A stretch of 64,000 nt of DNA from positions 1 through 64,000 of the forward strand of contig NZ_QEYO01000004.1 of assembly GCF_023718305.1 (NCBI RefSeq), read 5' to 3'. Below are positions 25,987 through 34,838 of this stretch, in pieces (position 1 is the first letter of the stretch; the number at the start of each line of letters is the position of its first letter). The notes under the pieces were generated by a model, which saw only the letters and a program-made list of their open reading frames with translations, was not told the DNA's origin and made no database searches. The translations under genes were made by a program, and so were the position numbers. The DNA is from Gramella sp. AN32. Its GTDB lineage: Bacteria; Bacteroidota; Bacteroidia; Flavobacteriales; Flavobacteriaceae.

Positions 25987-27660
25987 TTAAAATTCATCGG
26001 TCACGCAGCCTTCTGAAGCTGAGGAAACCGTTTTGGCATATTTATATAGAACACCTCCGGAAACTTTCAATCCGGGGGCTTTCCATTTCTTTTTTCTTTC
26101 AATTATCACTTCTTCGGAAAGATTTGCTTCAATTCTGTTAGTTTCAGCATTGATGCTTATTTCATCACCATCTTCCAGTAAACCAATCAACCCACCTTCC
26201 TGTGCTTCCGGAGTTATATGACCTACTACGAAACCATGGGTTCCGCCGGAAAACCTTCCATCGGTTATTAAAGCAACTTCTTTACCTAAACCGGCCCCCA
26301 TGATGGCAGAGGTTGGTTTCAACATTTCGGGCATTCCCGGGCCTCCTTTTGGGCCTTCGTAGCGAATTACCACAACATCCCCCTTTTTAACGGCTCCATC
26401 AGAAATTCCTTTATTGGCTTCAAATTCACCATTAAAAACTTTTGCTTTTCCGGTAAATTTTAAACCTTCTTTTCCCGTGATCTTGGCCACAGAACCTTCC
26501 GAAGCAAGATTTCCATAAAGAATACGAATATGGCCGGTAGATTTTATTGGTTTTTCCACAGGCATAATCACATCCTGACCATCTTCCAAGGGTTTTACAT
26601 TTTCAAGATTTTCAGCAATGGTTTTGCCGGTTACGGTCATGCAATCCCCATGGAGCAAGCCTTTTTCAAGCATATATTTCATCACTGCTGGAATTCCTCC
26701 TACGCGATGTACATCTTCCATTAAATATTTTCCGCTTGGCTTCAAATCTGCCAGAAACGGGGTGTCATTACAAATTCGTTCAAAATCTTTAAGCCCAAAA
26801 CTGATCTCCGCAGCCTTAGCTATAGCCAGAAAATGCAGCACCGCATTGGTGGAACCACCAAGAACAGTCAATAAACGAATCGCATTTTCCAAAGATTTTG
26901 CCGTAACAATATCCTTAGGCTTTAAATCTTTTTCCAAAAGATATTCCATCTGCTTACCCGCTTCTATACTTTCTTGAGCTTTTTCAGGACCAGTCGCGGG
27001 ATTTGAACTATTAAAAGGCATACTCATACCCAAGGCCTCAATTGCGGAAGCCATGGTATTGGCCGTATACATTCCCCCACAGGCACCGGCTCCGGGACAG
27101 GCTTTTTCGATCACCTGTTGATATTCCTCTTCCTGCATATCTCCTGCAACCTTGGAACCCCAGGCTTCAAAAGCGGAAACCACATCCAGTTTTTTACCAT
27201 TATGGCAACCTGAAGAAATCGTTCCGCCATAAACTAAAATAGATGGCCTATTAATTCGCAACATGGCCATGAGGGCGCCGGGCATATTTTTATCGCAACC
27301 CACCACCGTAACCAAACCATCGTATAACATTCCGTTAACAACCGTTTCCATAGAATCGGCGATAAGATCTCGTGAGGGAAGGGAATATCGCATTCCCTGT
27401 GTCCCCATGGAAATTCCATCGCTTACTCCAATCGTATTAAAGATAAGACCGTTAATCCCGGCCTGCTGAGTCCCTTTTTTCACCTCTTTGGCCAGGTCAT
27501 TTAAATGCATGTTACAGGGATTACCCTCATAACCTGTACTTCCAATCCCCACAAATGGTTTCTTTAAATCTTCACGGCTTAATCCAATTGCATGGAGCAT
27601 AGCCTGAGAAGCGGGTTGAGAATCACTTTGGGTTATAATTTTGCTGAATTTATTATTCAT
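25987..27660 (-). CDS. ilvD: Dihydroxy-acid dehydratase
   Basis: Fe-S enzyme that dehydrates dihydroxyisovalerate and dihydroxymethylvalerate to the 2-oxo acids. The 557 residues carry cluster cysteines in [12 protein letters not shown] (near 50), [15 protein letters not shown] (near 120) and [17 protein letters not shown] (near 193), and the late [21 protein letters not shown] motif. First annotated gene of the ilv operon. Its ATG overlaps, as ATGA, the stop codon of a 36-codon upstream ORF rich in Ile, Leu and Val, which suggests leader-coupled translation. Confidence 0.97.
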   Translation of the reverse strand: MNNKFSKIITQSDSQPASQAMLHAIGLSREDLKKPFVGIGSTGYEGNPCNMHLNDLAKEVKKGTQQAGINGLIFNTIGVSDGISMGTQGMRYSLPSRDLIADSMETVVNGMLYDGLVTVVGCDKNMPGALMAMLRINRPSILVYGGTISSGCHNGKKLDVVSAFEAWGSKVAGDMQEEEYQQVIEKACPGAGACGGMYTANTMASAIEALGMSMPFNSSNPATGPEKAQESIEAGKQMEYLLEKDLKPKDIVTAKSLENAIRLLTVLGGSTNAVLHFLAIAKAAEISFGLKDFERICNDTPFLADLKPSGKYLMEDVHRVGGIPAVMKYMLEKGLLHGDCMTVTGKTIAENLENVKPLEDGQDVIMPVEKPIKSTGHIRILYGNLASEGSVAKITGKEGLKFTGKAKVFNGEFEANKGISDGAVKKGDVVVIRYEGPKGGPGMPEMLKPTSAIMGAGLGKEVALITDGRFSGGTHGFVVGHITPEAQEGGLIGLLEDGDEISINAETNRIEANLSEEVIIERKKKWKAPGLKVSGGVLYKYAKTVSSASEGCVTDEF

Positions 27661-27767
27661 TGATATCTATATTCTTTGGCAACTTTAGATAAAATTACTT
27701 TGTTAAGTATACTGTTTACGGCAATTTCCAAGTGTTGAATTAATTTCAAATTGAATTCAATAATCAT
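27657..27767 (-). CDS. Candidate branched-chain amino acid leader ORF
   Basis: A 36-codon ORF starting [19 protein letters not shown]; its second half includes [17 protein letters not shown]. Six Ile, five Leu and three Val make 14 of 36 residues. The TGA overlaps the ilvD ATG (ATGA), as in translationally coupled genes of this operon. A near-perfect inverted repeat lies within codons 3-11. I read it as a possible leader peptide that ties ilvD translation to Ile/Leu/Val-tRNA supply. A chance ORF in AT-rich DNA is the alternative, because AT-rich codons favour Ile and Leu. Confidence 0.4.
   Translation of the reverse strand: MIIEFNLKLIQHLEIAVNSILNKVILSKVAKEYRYQ
27735..27760 (-). promoter_or_regulatory. 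Inverted repeat inside the ilv leader ORF
   Basis: On the plus strand TTGAATTAATTT pairs with AAATTGAATTCAA, 12 base pairs with one bulged base and a one-base centre. It would form a hairpin in the nascent leader mRNA, about 75 bases before the ilvD start. Confidence 0.45.
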
Positions 27768-27850
27768 AAACTTCTGTTTTTCAGTCGTTTAAAACAATTG
27801 ATATTACGACCGCTAATTGATTTGATTTATGTAAAACTCATGTTTAGCAA

Positions 27851-27878
27851 ATAAAAAAAGCCATCTAAAAAGATGGCT
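27851..27878 (-). terminator. Terminator downstream of the GNAT-nitrilase gene
   Basis: AGCCATCT-AAAA-AGATGGCT has a perfect 8-bp stem. On the minus strand it is followed by TTTTTTTATTTG. Confidence 0.85.
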
Positions 27879-28025
27879 TGGATTATATTATAATGAATAG
27901 AACGCACATCTTTTAGGGTCGATTTTTAATAATGGAAATGACCTCAATAATAAAAGATGTAGTAATGTTCTGGTTTGGCTTATTCACACTTCAAAATTAA
28001 AGAAATAATATTTGAAAGAGTAAAA

Positions 28026-29564
28026 TTAATCTGTTAGTTTTAGTTTTTTCCTCTTCAGGGTATAAAGATCTTTTCTTCTATCCTGCAAATTTCGAACACT
28101 TCCGAAGTTGTGCAATTCTTTTAAAAGATCCAAATCTATATCCACCAATAAAGTGCTTTCTGTATTCGGGGTCGCTTCAGCTTTGATCCCATTCACCGGA
28201 AAGGCAAAATCTGAAGGGGTGAAAACGGCACTTTGGGCATATTGTATATCCATATTATCCACCTTCGGAAGATTTCCCACGGAACCAGCTATTGCCACAT
28301 AACATTCATTTTCTACGGCCCTGGCCTGGGCACAAATTTTCACCCGGGAATAACCATTTTGGGTATCGGTCATAAAGGGAACAAATAAGATGTTCATGCC
28401 GTCTTCGCACATGAGCCGGGATAATTCAGGAAATTCCACATCATAGCAAATTTGAATTCCAACTTTCCCACAGTCGGTATCAAAAGTTTCTACCTGACTT
28501 CCTCCTTTCATGCCCCAGGCAGATTCTTCTGCCGGAGTAATATGGATTTTTTCATAACGCTCATAACTTCCGTCGCGGCGGCACAAAAATCCTACATTAT
28601 ACATATGCTCGCCAACGGCCTGCGGCATACTTCCCGTAATAATATTGATGTTATAATTTACGGCAAATTCCCTGAACGTATCCAGTAAACGATCGGTATA
28701 ATCAGACAATCCCCGGATTGCCTCAGGCTCGCTTAAATGATTGAACTGCGCCATAAGCGGGGCATTGAACAATTCCGGGAAAAGAATAAAATCACTTTGA
28801 TAATTACTCACCGCGTCCACAAAAAATTCGATCTGGGCAACCAGGGCATCATAATCCTTAAAAAGTCTCATTTGCCACTGCACCAAACCAAGCCGAACAA
28901 CTGTCTTGGTTACTTTTATTAAATTTTCAGGCTTGGTATAATAGATATTATTCCATTCCATCAACGTGGCAAATTCCTTACTTTCATGATCCCCGGAGAG
29001 ATATCCTTTGATCACTTTTTTTACGTGAAAATCATTGGAAAGCTGGAAGGATAAAACAGGATCATGAATTTCCTGTAATTTCACTTTTTCAATGTATTTT
29101 TTTGGAGTAAGCTCATCAGCATATTTGGCATAATTCGGAATTCTTCCCCCAAAGACGATCGCCTTTAAATTTAAGTGTTCACAAAGCTCTTTTCGCGCTT
29201 CATACAAACGTCTCCCCAATCGCATGCCGCGATATTCGGGATGAATAAAAACATCTATACCGTAAATCACATTCCCGTTTTTAGAATGTGTGGAGAAATT
29301 TTCGCCCCCAAGGATGGACTCATAAGTATGAGTATCATCAAATTTATCGTAATCTACAATAATAGATAAGGCACAACCCGCGATTTTATTATCGATCACA
29401 ATACACAGCTGGCCCTCAGGAAATTTGTTGACCAGCGTTTTAATCTCTCCTTTGCTCCAGTATTCATCAGGCATCATATGATAACTTTTGATCATGGAAA
29501 TTTTCAATTCCTCATAATCCTTTACCCGTAAATTCCGTAATTCTATCTTAGCTGAATCTATCAC
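28026..29564 (-). CDS. GNAT acetyltransferase - carbon-nitrogen hydrolase fusion
   Basis: A 512-residue two-domain protein. Residues 1 to about 180 are a GNAT domain (IDVFIHPEYRGMRLGRRLYEARK at 103-125). Residues about 222-505 are a nitrilase-superfamily hydrolase with the full catalytic triad: Glu264 in LFPELFNAP, Lys339 in YEKIHITP and Cys373 in IQICYDVEFPE. The hydrolase would cleave an amide; the GNAT half could acylate a related amine. This fusion is known in several Bacteroidota, but its substrate is not established to my knowledge. It stands alone, with its own terminator downstream. Confidence 0.88.
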   Translation of the reverse strand: MIDSAKIELRNLRVKDYEELKISMIKSYHMMPDEYWSKGEIKTLVNKFPEGQLCIVIDNKIAGCALSIIVDYDKFDDTHTYESILGGENFSTHSKNGNVIYGIDVFIHPEYRGMRLGRRLYEARKELCEHLNLKAIVFGGRIPNYAKYADELTPKKYIEKVKLQEIHDPVLSFQLSNDFHVKKVIKGYLSGDHESKEFATLMEWNNIYYTKPENLIKVTKTVVRLGLVQWQMRLFKDYDALVAQIEFFVDAVSNYQSDFILFPELFNAPLMAQFNHLSEPEAIRGLSDYTDRLLDTFREFAVNYNINIITGSMPQAVGEHMYNVGFLCRRDGSYERYEKIHITPAEESAWGMKGGSQVETFDTDCGKVGIQICYDVEFPELSRLMCEDGMNILFVPFMTDTQNGYSRVKICAQARAVENECYVAIAGSVGNLPKVDNMDIQYAQSAVFTPSDFAFPVNGIKAEATPNTESTLLVDIDLDLLKELHNFGSVRNLQDRRKDLYTLKRKKLKLTD

Positions 29565-29634
29565 AGTTTTTTTTGCAAAGATAGTAAGGATTAAGCAACT
29601 CTAATAAAAATTAGTTTGAGAAGCTGTGAGGAAA

Positions 29635-30267
29635 TTAAACCTTAAATATTTCTTCCTTTATGGCAAACATGACCAACCCAACCCTGCTTCTTACCTGCAA
29701 TTTTGAAAAAAGGCTTTCGCGGTAATTTTCCACTGTTTTGGGACTTAGGTTCATATCTTTCGCCACTTCTTTATAGGTTTTTTCACTACAGGCATGAGTA
29801 AGGAATTCCATTTCACGACCGGTTAATGCGTGATAATTTTTCTTTCGCTCTTCATGGCTCATGGCATCAGAGATGGTTTTATTGGTAAAATACCCGGTGT
29901 TTATGGTAGAATTAAGGGCATGTTCAAACATTTCAGGATCGATATCTTTCAGAAGATATCCCCGGCATCCTAAGCGTAGCATTTTTATAATGTGCTCATC
30001 TTCCTGGTCTACGGTTAAAGCCAGTACCTTTTGTTCCGGAAGGTTTTGTTTAAGCCAGGCCATGGTTTCCAAACCATTCATTATAGGCATGCGCATATCC
30101 AGAAGAATAAGATCTGAAGGTGTTTTGTTCTCGTTGAAATAATGTACAAGCTCTTCACCATTTTTAAACGTTCGGGAAACTTCAAAACCTTCGAAAGAAT
30201 TAACAAGGATCTGTAGGGAGTGTGTAAAAAGCTGGTGATCATCTACAATTATGATCTCTTTGTTCAT
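29635..30267 (-). CDS. NarL/LuxR-family response regulator
   Basis: 210 residues: a receiver domain (acidic pair Asp9-Asp10 in IVDDHQL, phosphoacceptor Asp57 in LILLDMRMP, Lys106-type YLLKDI) followed by a LuxR HTH near 145-200 (LTGREMEFLTHACSEKTYKEVA, then LSPKTVENYRESLFSKL). It is a cytoplasmic DNA-binding partner of the adjacent kinase: the start is 6 bp after the kinase stop. Confidence 0.94.
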   Translation of the reverse strand: MNKEIIIVDDHQLFTHSLQILVNSFEGFEVSRTFKNGEELVHYFNENKTPSDLILLDMRMPIMNGLETMAWLKQNLPEQKVLALTVDQEDEHIIKMLRLGCRGYLLKDIDPEMFEHALNSTINTGYFTNKTISDAMSHEERKKNYHALTGREMEFLTHACSEKTYKEVAKDMNLSPKTVENYRESLFSKLQVRSRVGLVMFAIKEEIFKV

Positions 30268-30273
30268 TTTATT

Positions 30274-31050
30274 TTATTCTTGGTTAGGATACTTTAAATA
30301 TAGAGAAGTTCCACCACCTAAGGAAGAATTTAAATTAAATTCAGCTTTGATCATGGCAGCACGGCTTTGCATATTCAGAAGCCCGGAACCAGATTCCATA
30401 TTTTCCATATCGAAACCTTTCCCATTATCCTGTGCTGAAATATGAAGGATTTCATTGATATATTTAAACTCAACCCTAAGTTCAGAAGCTCCACTGTGTT
30501 TAAGGACATTATTGAAAAACTCCTGAAGAATCCTAAACAAAATGATCGTACTGGAAGCAGGGATTTCAAAGGGATCCCCTTCAATTTTAAAATGTGCCTC
30601 CAGGATGTCAATTCGGTTGAGCCTATCCAGTTCATTTTCTACAGATTTTATTAAGCCCTGATAATCAATTACTTCCTGATTTAAAGATTTGGAAAGTGCC
30701 CTTACTTCCGTAAGCGAATCTGTGACAAGGGTTTTTACCTCAATCAAGCCAGGATTTCCTGCGGCCACAGGATCTTTTCCCATAATATTGAGTTGCATGC
30801 TCGCAATAGACAGCAGCTGGCCAATATTATCATGAAGTTCCCAACTTACATTTTTTAGCGTTGCTTCCTGAATTTCAATTTTGACGTTGGAAAGCTCTTC
30901 TTTAAAATTTCTTTCAGCTTCAAATTTTTCCTGAAGGAGGTTATTTTTCCTTCTTTGATAGGTGATAAAAAATACCACCGTGAAAATGACCAGAAAAAAA
31001 ATGACCAGGATAAAATAAATGATAAGAACAATTTCTTCTTTGGAAAGCAT
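30274..31050 (-). CDS. HisKA_3-type sensor histidine kinase
   Basis: 258 residues with one N-terminal membrane helix (about 7-29) and a short coiled linker. The HisKA_3 dimer domain has His73 in VSWELHDNIGQLLS, and the HATPase domain has DNGKGFD and GSGLLNMQSRA. There is no periplasmic or cytoplasmic sensory domain, so the signal probably comes from a partner, most simply the 7TM protein encoded immediately upstream. It pairs with the NarL-type regulator downstream. Confidence 0.93.
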   Translation of the reverse strand: MLSKEEIVLIIYFILVIFFLVIFTVVFFITYQRRKNNLLQEKFEAERNFKEELSNVKIEIQEATLKNVSWELHDNIGQLLSIASMQLNIMGKDPVAAGNPGLIEVKTLVTDSLTEVRALSKSLNQEVIDYQGLIKSVENELDRLNRIDILEAHFKIEGDPFEIPASSTIILFRILQEFFNNVLKHSGASELRVEFKYINEILHISAQDNGKGFDMENMESGSGLLNMQSRAAMIKAEFNLNSSLGGGTSLYLKYPNQE

Positions 31051-31095
31051 TTAATTGAATAAAAATCTGATTCAAAAATAGTAATTATCCAGTTT

Positions 31096-31845
31096 TCAAA
31101 GATATGATTTTTCCGTAAGCACAACCCGGTCTTTATAAAACCACTCCATAAAAAATCCCAATGCAAATAGTGAATACATCATGATATTCGCATACATGAT
31201 ACCTGCACGGAAAAATTGGATATAATTGGGATTATCCAGATTTAAATAACCATGATAAATATAAATGGGCATGGTGATTAAAGAATGTATACAAACTCCC
31301 AATGCAACATAAAAGAACAGGTTTCGATAAAAATACAGCAGTTGTTCACTCAGCAACGTATCATAAAAATAAATAAGCACTGCGGCTAGAATTAAAAATG
31401 TGCCCGCAAGAAAATTAGATAATATGAATTTCGAAAAAAATTCCTCGCTGATGAACAGGTTGGGAATTACAAAAGCTAGATACAAAACCATAACCCATTT
31501 CAACCATTTGCGGAATTTTACAGAAATCAGTTGTTTCCGAATAAAATAAAGATATGCGAGATTAAAATAAATGGTCGCAATATTAAAATACCAATTATTT
31601 CTTACGAAAGGTGTATTTTCTATAAAACCTAAATATTCATAGTTGCTGTGATAGGCCAGGCCCGCATAGTTTCCAAGTAAATCTATAATTAATATACTCC
31701 ATAAGAACCAGACGAACCATTTGATAGATCTGCTAGGATTACGGTTAAAAAAAAGGTACAAACTCCCTGCAAGCGCAGCAGTAAATTCCATCCCATGAGT
31801 AATGTAACCTTTGGTAAAATAGATTTGATATAGAAATTCTTCCAT
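31096..31845 (-). CDS. Seven-helix membrane protein of a two-component operon
   Basis: 249 residues with seven hydrophobic segments (about 20-36, 45-67, 83-102, 110-130, 135-158, 175-197, 208-232). Aromatic-rich loops include a WYFNIATIYFNLAYLYF stretch. I recognise no named family with confidence. Its place in the operon, 45 bp before a kinase without a sensor domain, suggests it is the membrane receptor or signal input; this is inference. No signal peptide is needed because the first helix anchors it. Confidence 0.75.
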   Translation of the reverse strand: MEEFLYQIYFTKGYITHGMEFTAALAGSLYLFFNRNPSRSIKWFVWFLWSILIIDLLGNYAGLAYHSNYEYLGFIENTPFVRNNWYFNIATIYFNLAYLYFIRKQLISVKFRKWLKWVMVLYLAFVIPNLFISEEFFSKFILSNFLAGTFLILAAVLIYFYDTLLSEQLLYFYRNLFFYVALGVCIHSLITMPIYIYHGYLNLDNPNYIQFFRAGIMYANIMMYSLFALGFFMEWFYKDRVVLTEKSYL

Positions 31846-31889
31846 ATGGTGAAGGAACTAAAGAAAGTACTTTTAAATCATTATAGTTT

Positions 31890-32279
31890 CTAATCGTACG
31901 GGATTGGGGGATTTCCATTCGAACCAACGTTATATGGATCCAGACTATCATCATTTTCCGGGGCAGGATCTTCAGTACCTTCTTCAGTTCCATAGCTTTC
32001 ACTGCCACCACTGGTAGGTGCTAGAAATACCGTGCTTTGTTTTTCTTTAGGTCCCGCGTCATTCCCATAACTGCCAAAATAAATACGGATGCCGGGATTG
32101 TTTGCCTCCCCAATCGTATCGATCACTTCCTGGCAGTAATCCCTTAATTCTTTCGCGCTAAACCAGCTTTCATAAGTATCTTCATAACCTGCATCGCTTA
32201 CCGCTTTTCCAGGACCATTTGCAGATGCCCAGTTATCAAAGAGTTTTTTGGCCTGTCCTTTTGAAATTTTTTTACCCAT
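31890..32279 (-). CDS. Small acidic protein of the two-component operon, function unknown
   Basis: 129 residues in two parts: a compact N-terminal region of about 85 residues (QAKKLFDNWASANGPGK, SWFSAKELRDYCQEV, GIRIYFGSYG), and a tail of about 40 residues rich in Gly, Ser, Glu, Asp and Pro that looks disordered. No signal peptide. I do not recognise the family. It is the first gene of the operon, 44 bp before the 7TM gene. A perfect palindrome lies 75 bp upstream of its start. Confidence 0.7.
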   Translation of the reverse strand: MGKKISKGQAKKLFDNWASANGPGKAVSDAGYEDTYESWFSAKELRDYCQEVIDTIGEANNPGIRIYFGSYGNDAGPKEKQSTVFLAPTSGGSESYGTEEGTEDPAPENDDSLDPYNVGSNGNPPIPYD

Positions 32280-32353
32280 TACGTTATAATATTATGGTTA
32301 GTAGGATTTAAATATATCAATATTCGAAGATATGTAGTGACTTTTGAATAAAT

Positions 32354-32371
32354 AAGGGGAATTTTCCCCTT
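32354..32371. promoter_or_regulatory. Palindrome AAGGGGAA-TT-TTCCCCTT
   Basis: A perfect 18-base palindrome, GC-rich in an AT-rich spacer, upstream of the 129-residue/7TM/kinase/regulator operon. It has no U-run on either strand, so an operator is more likely than a terminator. Confidence 0.45.
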
Positions 32372-32441
32372 GTTGTGCACGAAGCTCTATGCTATATTTG
32401 CTTTATCATTTTAGTACGACTAAAGTGTTTTGGGGTAAAAT

Positions 32442-32511
32442 AAGTGCTTGCTGTCGAGAGTTATAGATTTGAGTAGGGTCTTTTTTATAATTTTTCTCTT
32501 CAGCGGCACTT
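32442..32511 (-). terminator. Weak candidate terminator of the pxp operon
   Basis: AAGTGC near 32442 and GCACTT near 32506 pair, with partly matching inner GCTG/CAGC and GAG/CTC, around a long loop close to the pxpC stop. The minus strand continues ACTTATTTTA. The stem is imperfect, so confidence is low. Confidence 0.3.
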
Positions 32512-32514
32512 TTT

Positions 32515-33384
32515 TTAATTCTTGTAATCCAACCTCTTAAACTGGATCAAATTAGCCGGGGCTTTTTGTGCAATCACATGGAAGGCGTATTCAGATAATT
32601 GCAAAACCCTGGGATAACCCCCGGTAGTCTGACAATCTTTTCCCAAAACGAATAATTTTCCTGAAGGTATAAGCTGCACCGTACCCGGAATTACCGGTGC
32701 TGAAGAAATTCCCTTCAAATCGTTTTCAAAATTTCCTTCAAACTGAATGGCCATCCTGTTACTGGATGCTGCTAAACTGAATTCTGTTTCATAAATTTTC
32801 AACTGTTGAAATTTGGATAATTTAGAAAATTCGGGACCGGGATACGCCGGAATGTATTTATCTGCAAGGTAGCGATCATCAAAGCGAACACTGGAATAGT
32901 TGTTTTCAAAACTGGGGTTTTCAGCATTAAAAGCTAATGAAGTGTTTTTCGATAATCGGAATTCATCGGTAAGTCCCTCATACATAGATTTACTATTCAG
33001 AACAGTTTCCGACTGAAAACCACCGCTAATTCCCAGATATCCACGAAAACCCTGCTTAGAACGGCCAATTTTAAAAATATCATTCTCCTGAATTTGGATC
33101 ACTTCATTAGGTGCAACTTTAAGATCATTCAACTGAAGATCGAAATCACCTCCGCAAAAACAGATCCTGGTGCTTTTAGAAAATTGTAAAACAGGGCCAG
33201 CCATCGTAATTTCCATAACAGCGTGATCCTGTTGATTTCCTAAAATCAGGTTCACCATTCTAAAAGCATAATGATCCATAGCTCCCGAAACAGGTACACC
33301 ATATTTCTTAAAACCAAATCTTCCCGAATCCTGAATAGTCGAAAATATGCCAGGAGTAATGATGCTGATTTTACCTGTTTTCAT
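32515..33384 (-). CDS. pxpC: 5-oxoprolinase subunit C
   Basis: A 289-residue protein of the AHS2/biotin-dependent carboxyltransferase-like family, a subunit of the ATP-dependent PxpABC 5-oxoprolinase that opens 5-oxoproline to glutamate. Motifs seen: the N-terminal ITPGIFSTIQDSGRFGFKKYGVPVSGAMD (split by family-typical positions 9-37), RGYLGISGG near 116, and GTVQLIPSGKLFVLGKDCQTTGGYPRV near 235. It overlaps pxpB by 14 bases. Confidence 0.92.
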   Translation of the reverse strand: MKTGKISIITPGIFSTIQDSGRFGFKKYGVPVSGAMDHYAFRMVNLILGNQQDHAVMEITMAGPVLQFSKSTRICFCGGDFDLQLNDLKVAPNEVIQIQENDIFKIGRSKQGFRGYLGISGGFQSETVLNSKSMYEGLTDEFRLSKNTSLAFNAENPSFENNYSSVRFDDRYLADKYIPAYPGPEFSKLSKFQQLKIYETEFSLAASSNRMAIQFEGNFENDLKGISSAPVIPGTVQLIPSGKLFVLGKDCQTTGGYPRVLQLSEYAFHVIAQKAPANLIQFKRLDYKN

Positions 33385-34105
33385 ATTCCCATTTTAGTAT
33401 GAAATCATTAGAGGAAACTGACTTCTCAATTTTATGAAATTCAGTTTTAGTGACCTTATAAAATTGAATTTTATCCCCTGCCGAAAAAGGGGTTGGAGGA
33501 ACACAATTTTTATCAAAAAAAATAAGTGGGGATCTACCTAATATTTGCCAGCCTCCCGGGGAATTATTTGGGTAAATTCCACACTGGTTTTCAGCAATGC
33601 CCACCGAGCCCTTTTCTACCAATTTTCTGGGTGTTTTTTTTCGGGGAAAATGGAGCCTTTTATCCAGGCCTTTCATGTATAAAAAACCGGGTAAAAAACC
33701 AATTAGATTTATTTGATATATAGCGGAACAATGAGCCGCCATAATTTCTGATTCCGTTATTCCCTTTGCTGAAGCAATTTCAGATAAATCATGAGCGAAT
33801 TCCTGATGATAACATACAGGAACCTGGAAAATTTTATAATCGTTTTTTTTATCTATATTAGCCTTAGAAAGAAGGAGTTTTATAACCGAAAATTCATTAT
33901 AGACGTTTTCTATAGTCGTATGATAAATTATTGATATCGAGTCAAATGCACTAATTACATCAACTTTTGATTCAAATAATTTATCTTCCAATAAATTTCG
34001 ATAAAACAGGATGGTTTCCAGCTCCAATTTTTTCTCTTTCTCGAGAAAATCGATCAAAATTGCCTTTTCCCCCAACTGCGATATTTCGAAAAATTTATCC
34101 TGCAT
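33371..34105 (-). CDS. pxpB: 5-oxoprolinase subunit B
   Basis: 244 residues, AHS1/KipI-like family. The conserved cyclophilin-like part is visible in IGFLPGFLYMKGL (near 150), FPRKKTPRKLVEKGSVGIAENQ (split near 170-190) and YPNNSPGGWQILGRSPL. KipI of Bacillus was first named as a kinase inhibitor; the genuine role in this context is the 5-oxoprolinase. Its ends overlap pxpA (11 bases) and pxpC (14 bases). Confidence 0.92.
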   Translation of the reverse strand: MQDKFFEISQLGEKAILIDFLEKEKKLELETILFYRNLLEDKLFESKVDVISAFDSISIIYHTTIENVYNEFSVIKLLLSKANIDKKNDYKIFQVPVCYHQEFAHDLSEIASAKGITESEIMAAHCSAIYQINLIGFLPGFLYMKGLDKRLHFPRKKTPRKLVEKGSVGIAENQCGIYPNNSPGGWQILGRSPLIFFDKNCVPPTPFSAGDKIQFYKVTKTEFHKIEKSVSSNDFILKWEYENR

Positions 34106-34838
34106 TTTTAAAAATTTCTATGCTGTTTTCCTGAAGTTTATTGTGTAAAAATCGGATGATTTCTACTGCAGATTTAGTGTCACTATGCAGGCAAAAAGTA
34201 TCAGGTTTCGCGGTTATTTCTACCCCTGAAATTATGGTGATTTTTTGCCTTTTATACATTGAAAAAAGGTGCTTAAAAATCGCCTCATTTTCGGTGAGAA
34301 CCGCATGCTCATTTTGTCGGGAAACCAGGGTAAAATTTTCATTATAATTCCGGTCTAAAAAGGCTTCTGAAAACACCTCAAAATCCTTGCTTAAAAGCGT
34401 TGAAAATCGTGAATTTACCGGGGCAAAAACCCGCATATTTTCGACGGAATTTTTCAGCATTTCAATAATATGTTCTGCTAAATTTTGATCATTGGCGAGG
34501 TCATTATAAAGCGCCCCATGAAATTTTAAATGGTTAATTGCGGAAGATTCTTCAGCAGCAATTTTTTGGAAAGTTTTAATTTGATCCAGCAGCGAAGTTT
34601 CCAAATTGGCTTTGGAAATATTCAAACTTTTCCTTCCGAAGTTTTCCTTATCGGGATAAGAGGGATGCATTCCAATTTCCACCTTATACTTTTGAGCCAG
34701 CTGGATCGTTCTTCTCATGCTGTTTTCATCCCCCGCGTGACCACCGCAAGCAATATTGCAGGCAGAAATATAAGGCATTAAAGAAGCATCATGCTTCCCT
34801 CCTTCCCCCAGATCACAATTTATATGAATACTTTGCAT
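34095..34838 (-). CDS. pxpA: 5-oxoprolinase subunit A
   Basis: 247 residues of the LamB/YcsF family, a TIM-barrel subunit of PxpABC. Motifs: HINCDLGEGG at the start, SACNIACGGHAGDENSMRRT near 28-47, IGMHPSYPDKENFGRK near 55-70, and HLKFHGALYN near 103. Its start overlaps the transporter stop by 1 base, so uptake and hydrolysis are translationally coupled. Confidence 0.94.
   Translation of the reverse strand: MQSIHINCDLGEGGKHDASLMPYISACNIACGGHAGDENSMRRTIQLAQKYKVEIGMHPSYPDKENFGRKSLNISKANLETSLLDQIKTFQKIAAEESSAINHLKFHGALYNDLANDQNLAEHIIEMLKNSVENMRVFAPVNSRFSTLLSKDFEVFSEAFLDRNYNENFTLVSRQNEHAVLTENEAIFKHLFSMYKRQKITIISGVEITAKPDTFCLHSDTKSAVEIIRFLHNKLQENSIEIFKNAG

Larger units (their letters stand above)
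27660..28025. other. Spacer upstream of ilvD
   Basis: The 366 bp contain the leader ORF (27657-27767), a GTCGT-N17-ACGAC dyad just upstream of it (about 27785-27815), a terminator for the upstream nitrilase-fusion gene (27851-27878), and about 147 bp beyond that in which I see nothing definite. Confidence 0.6.
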
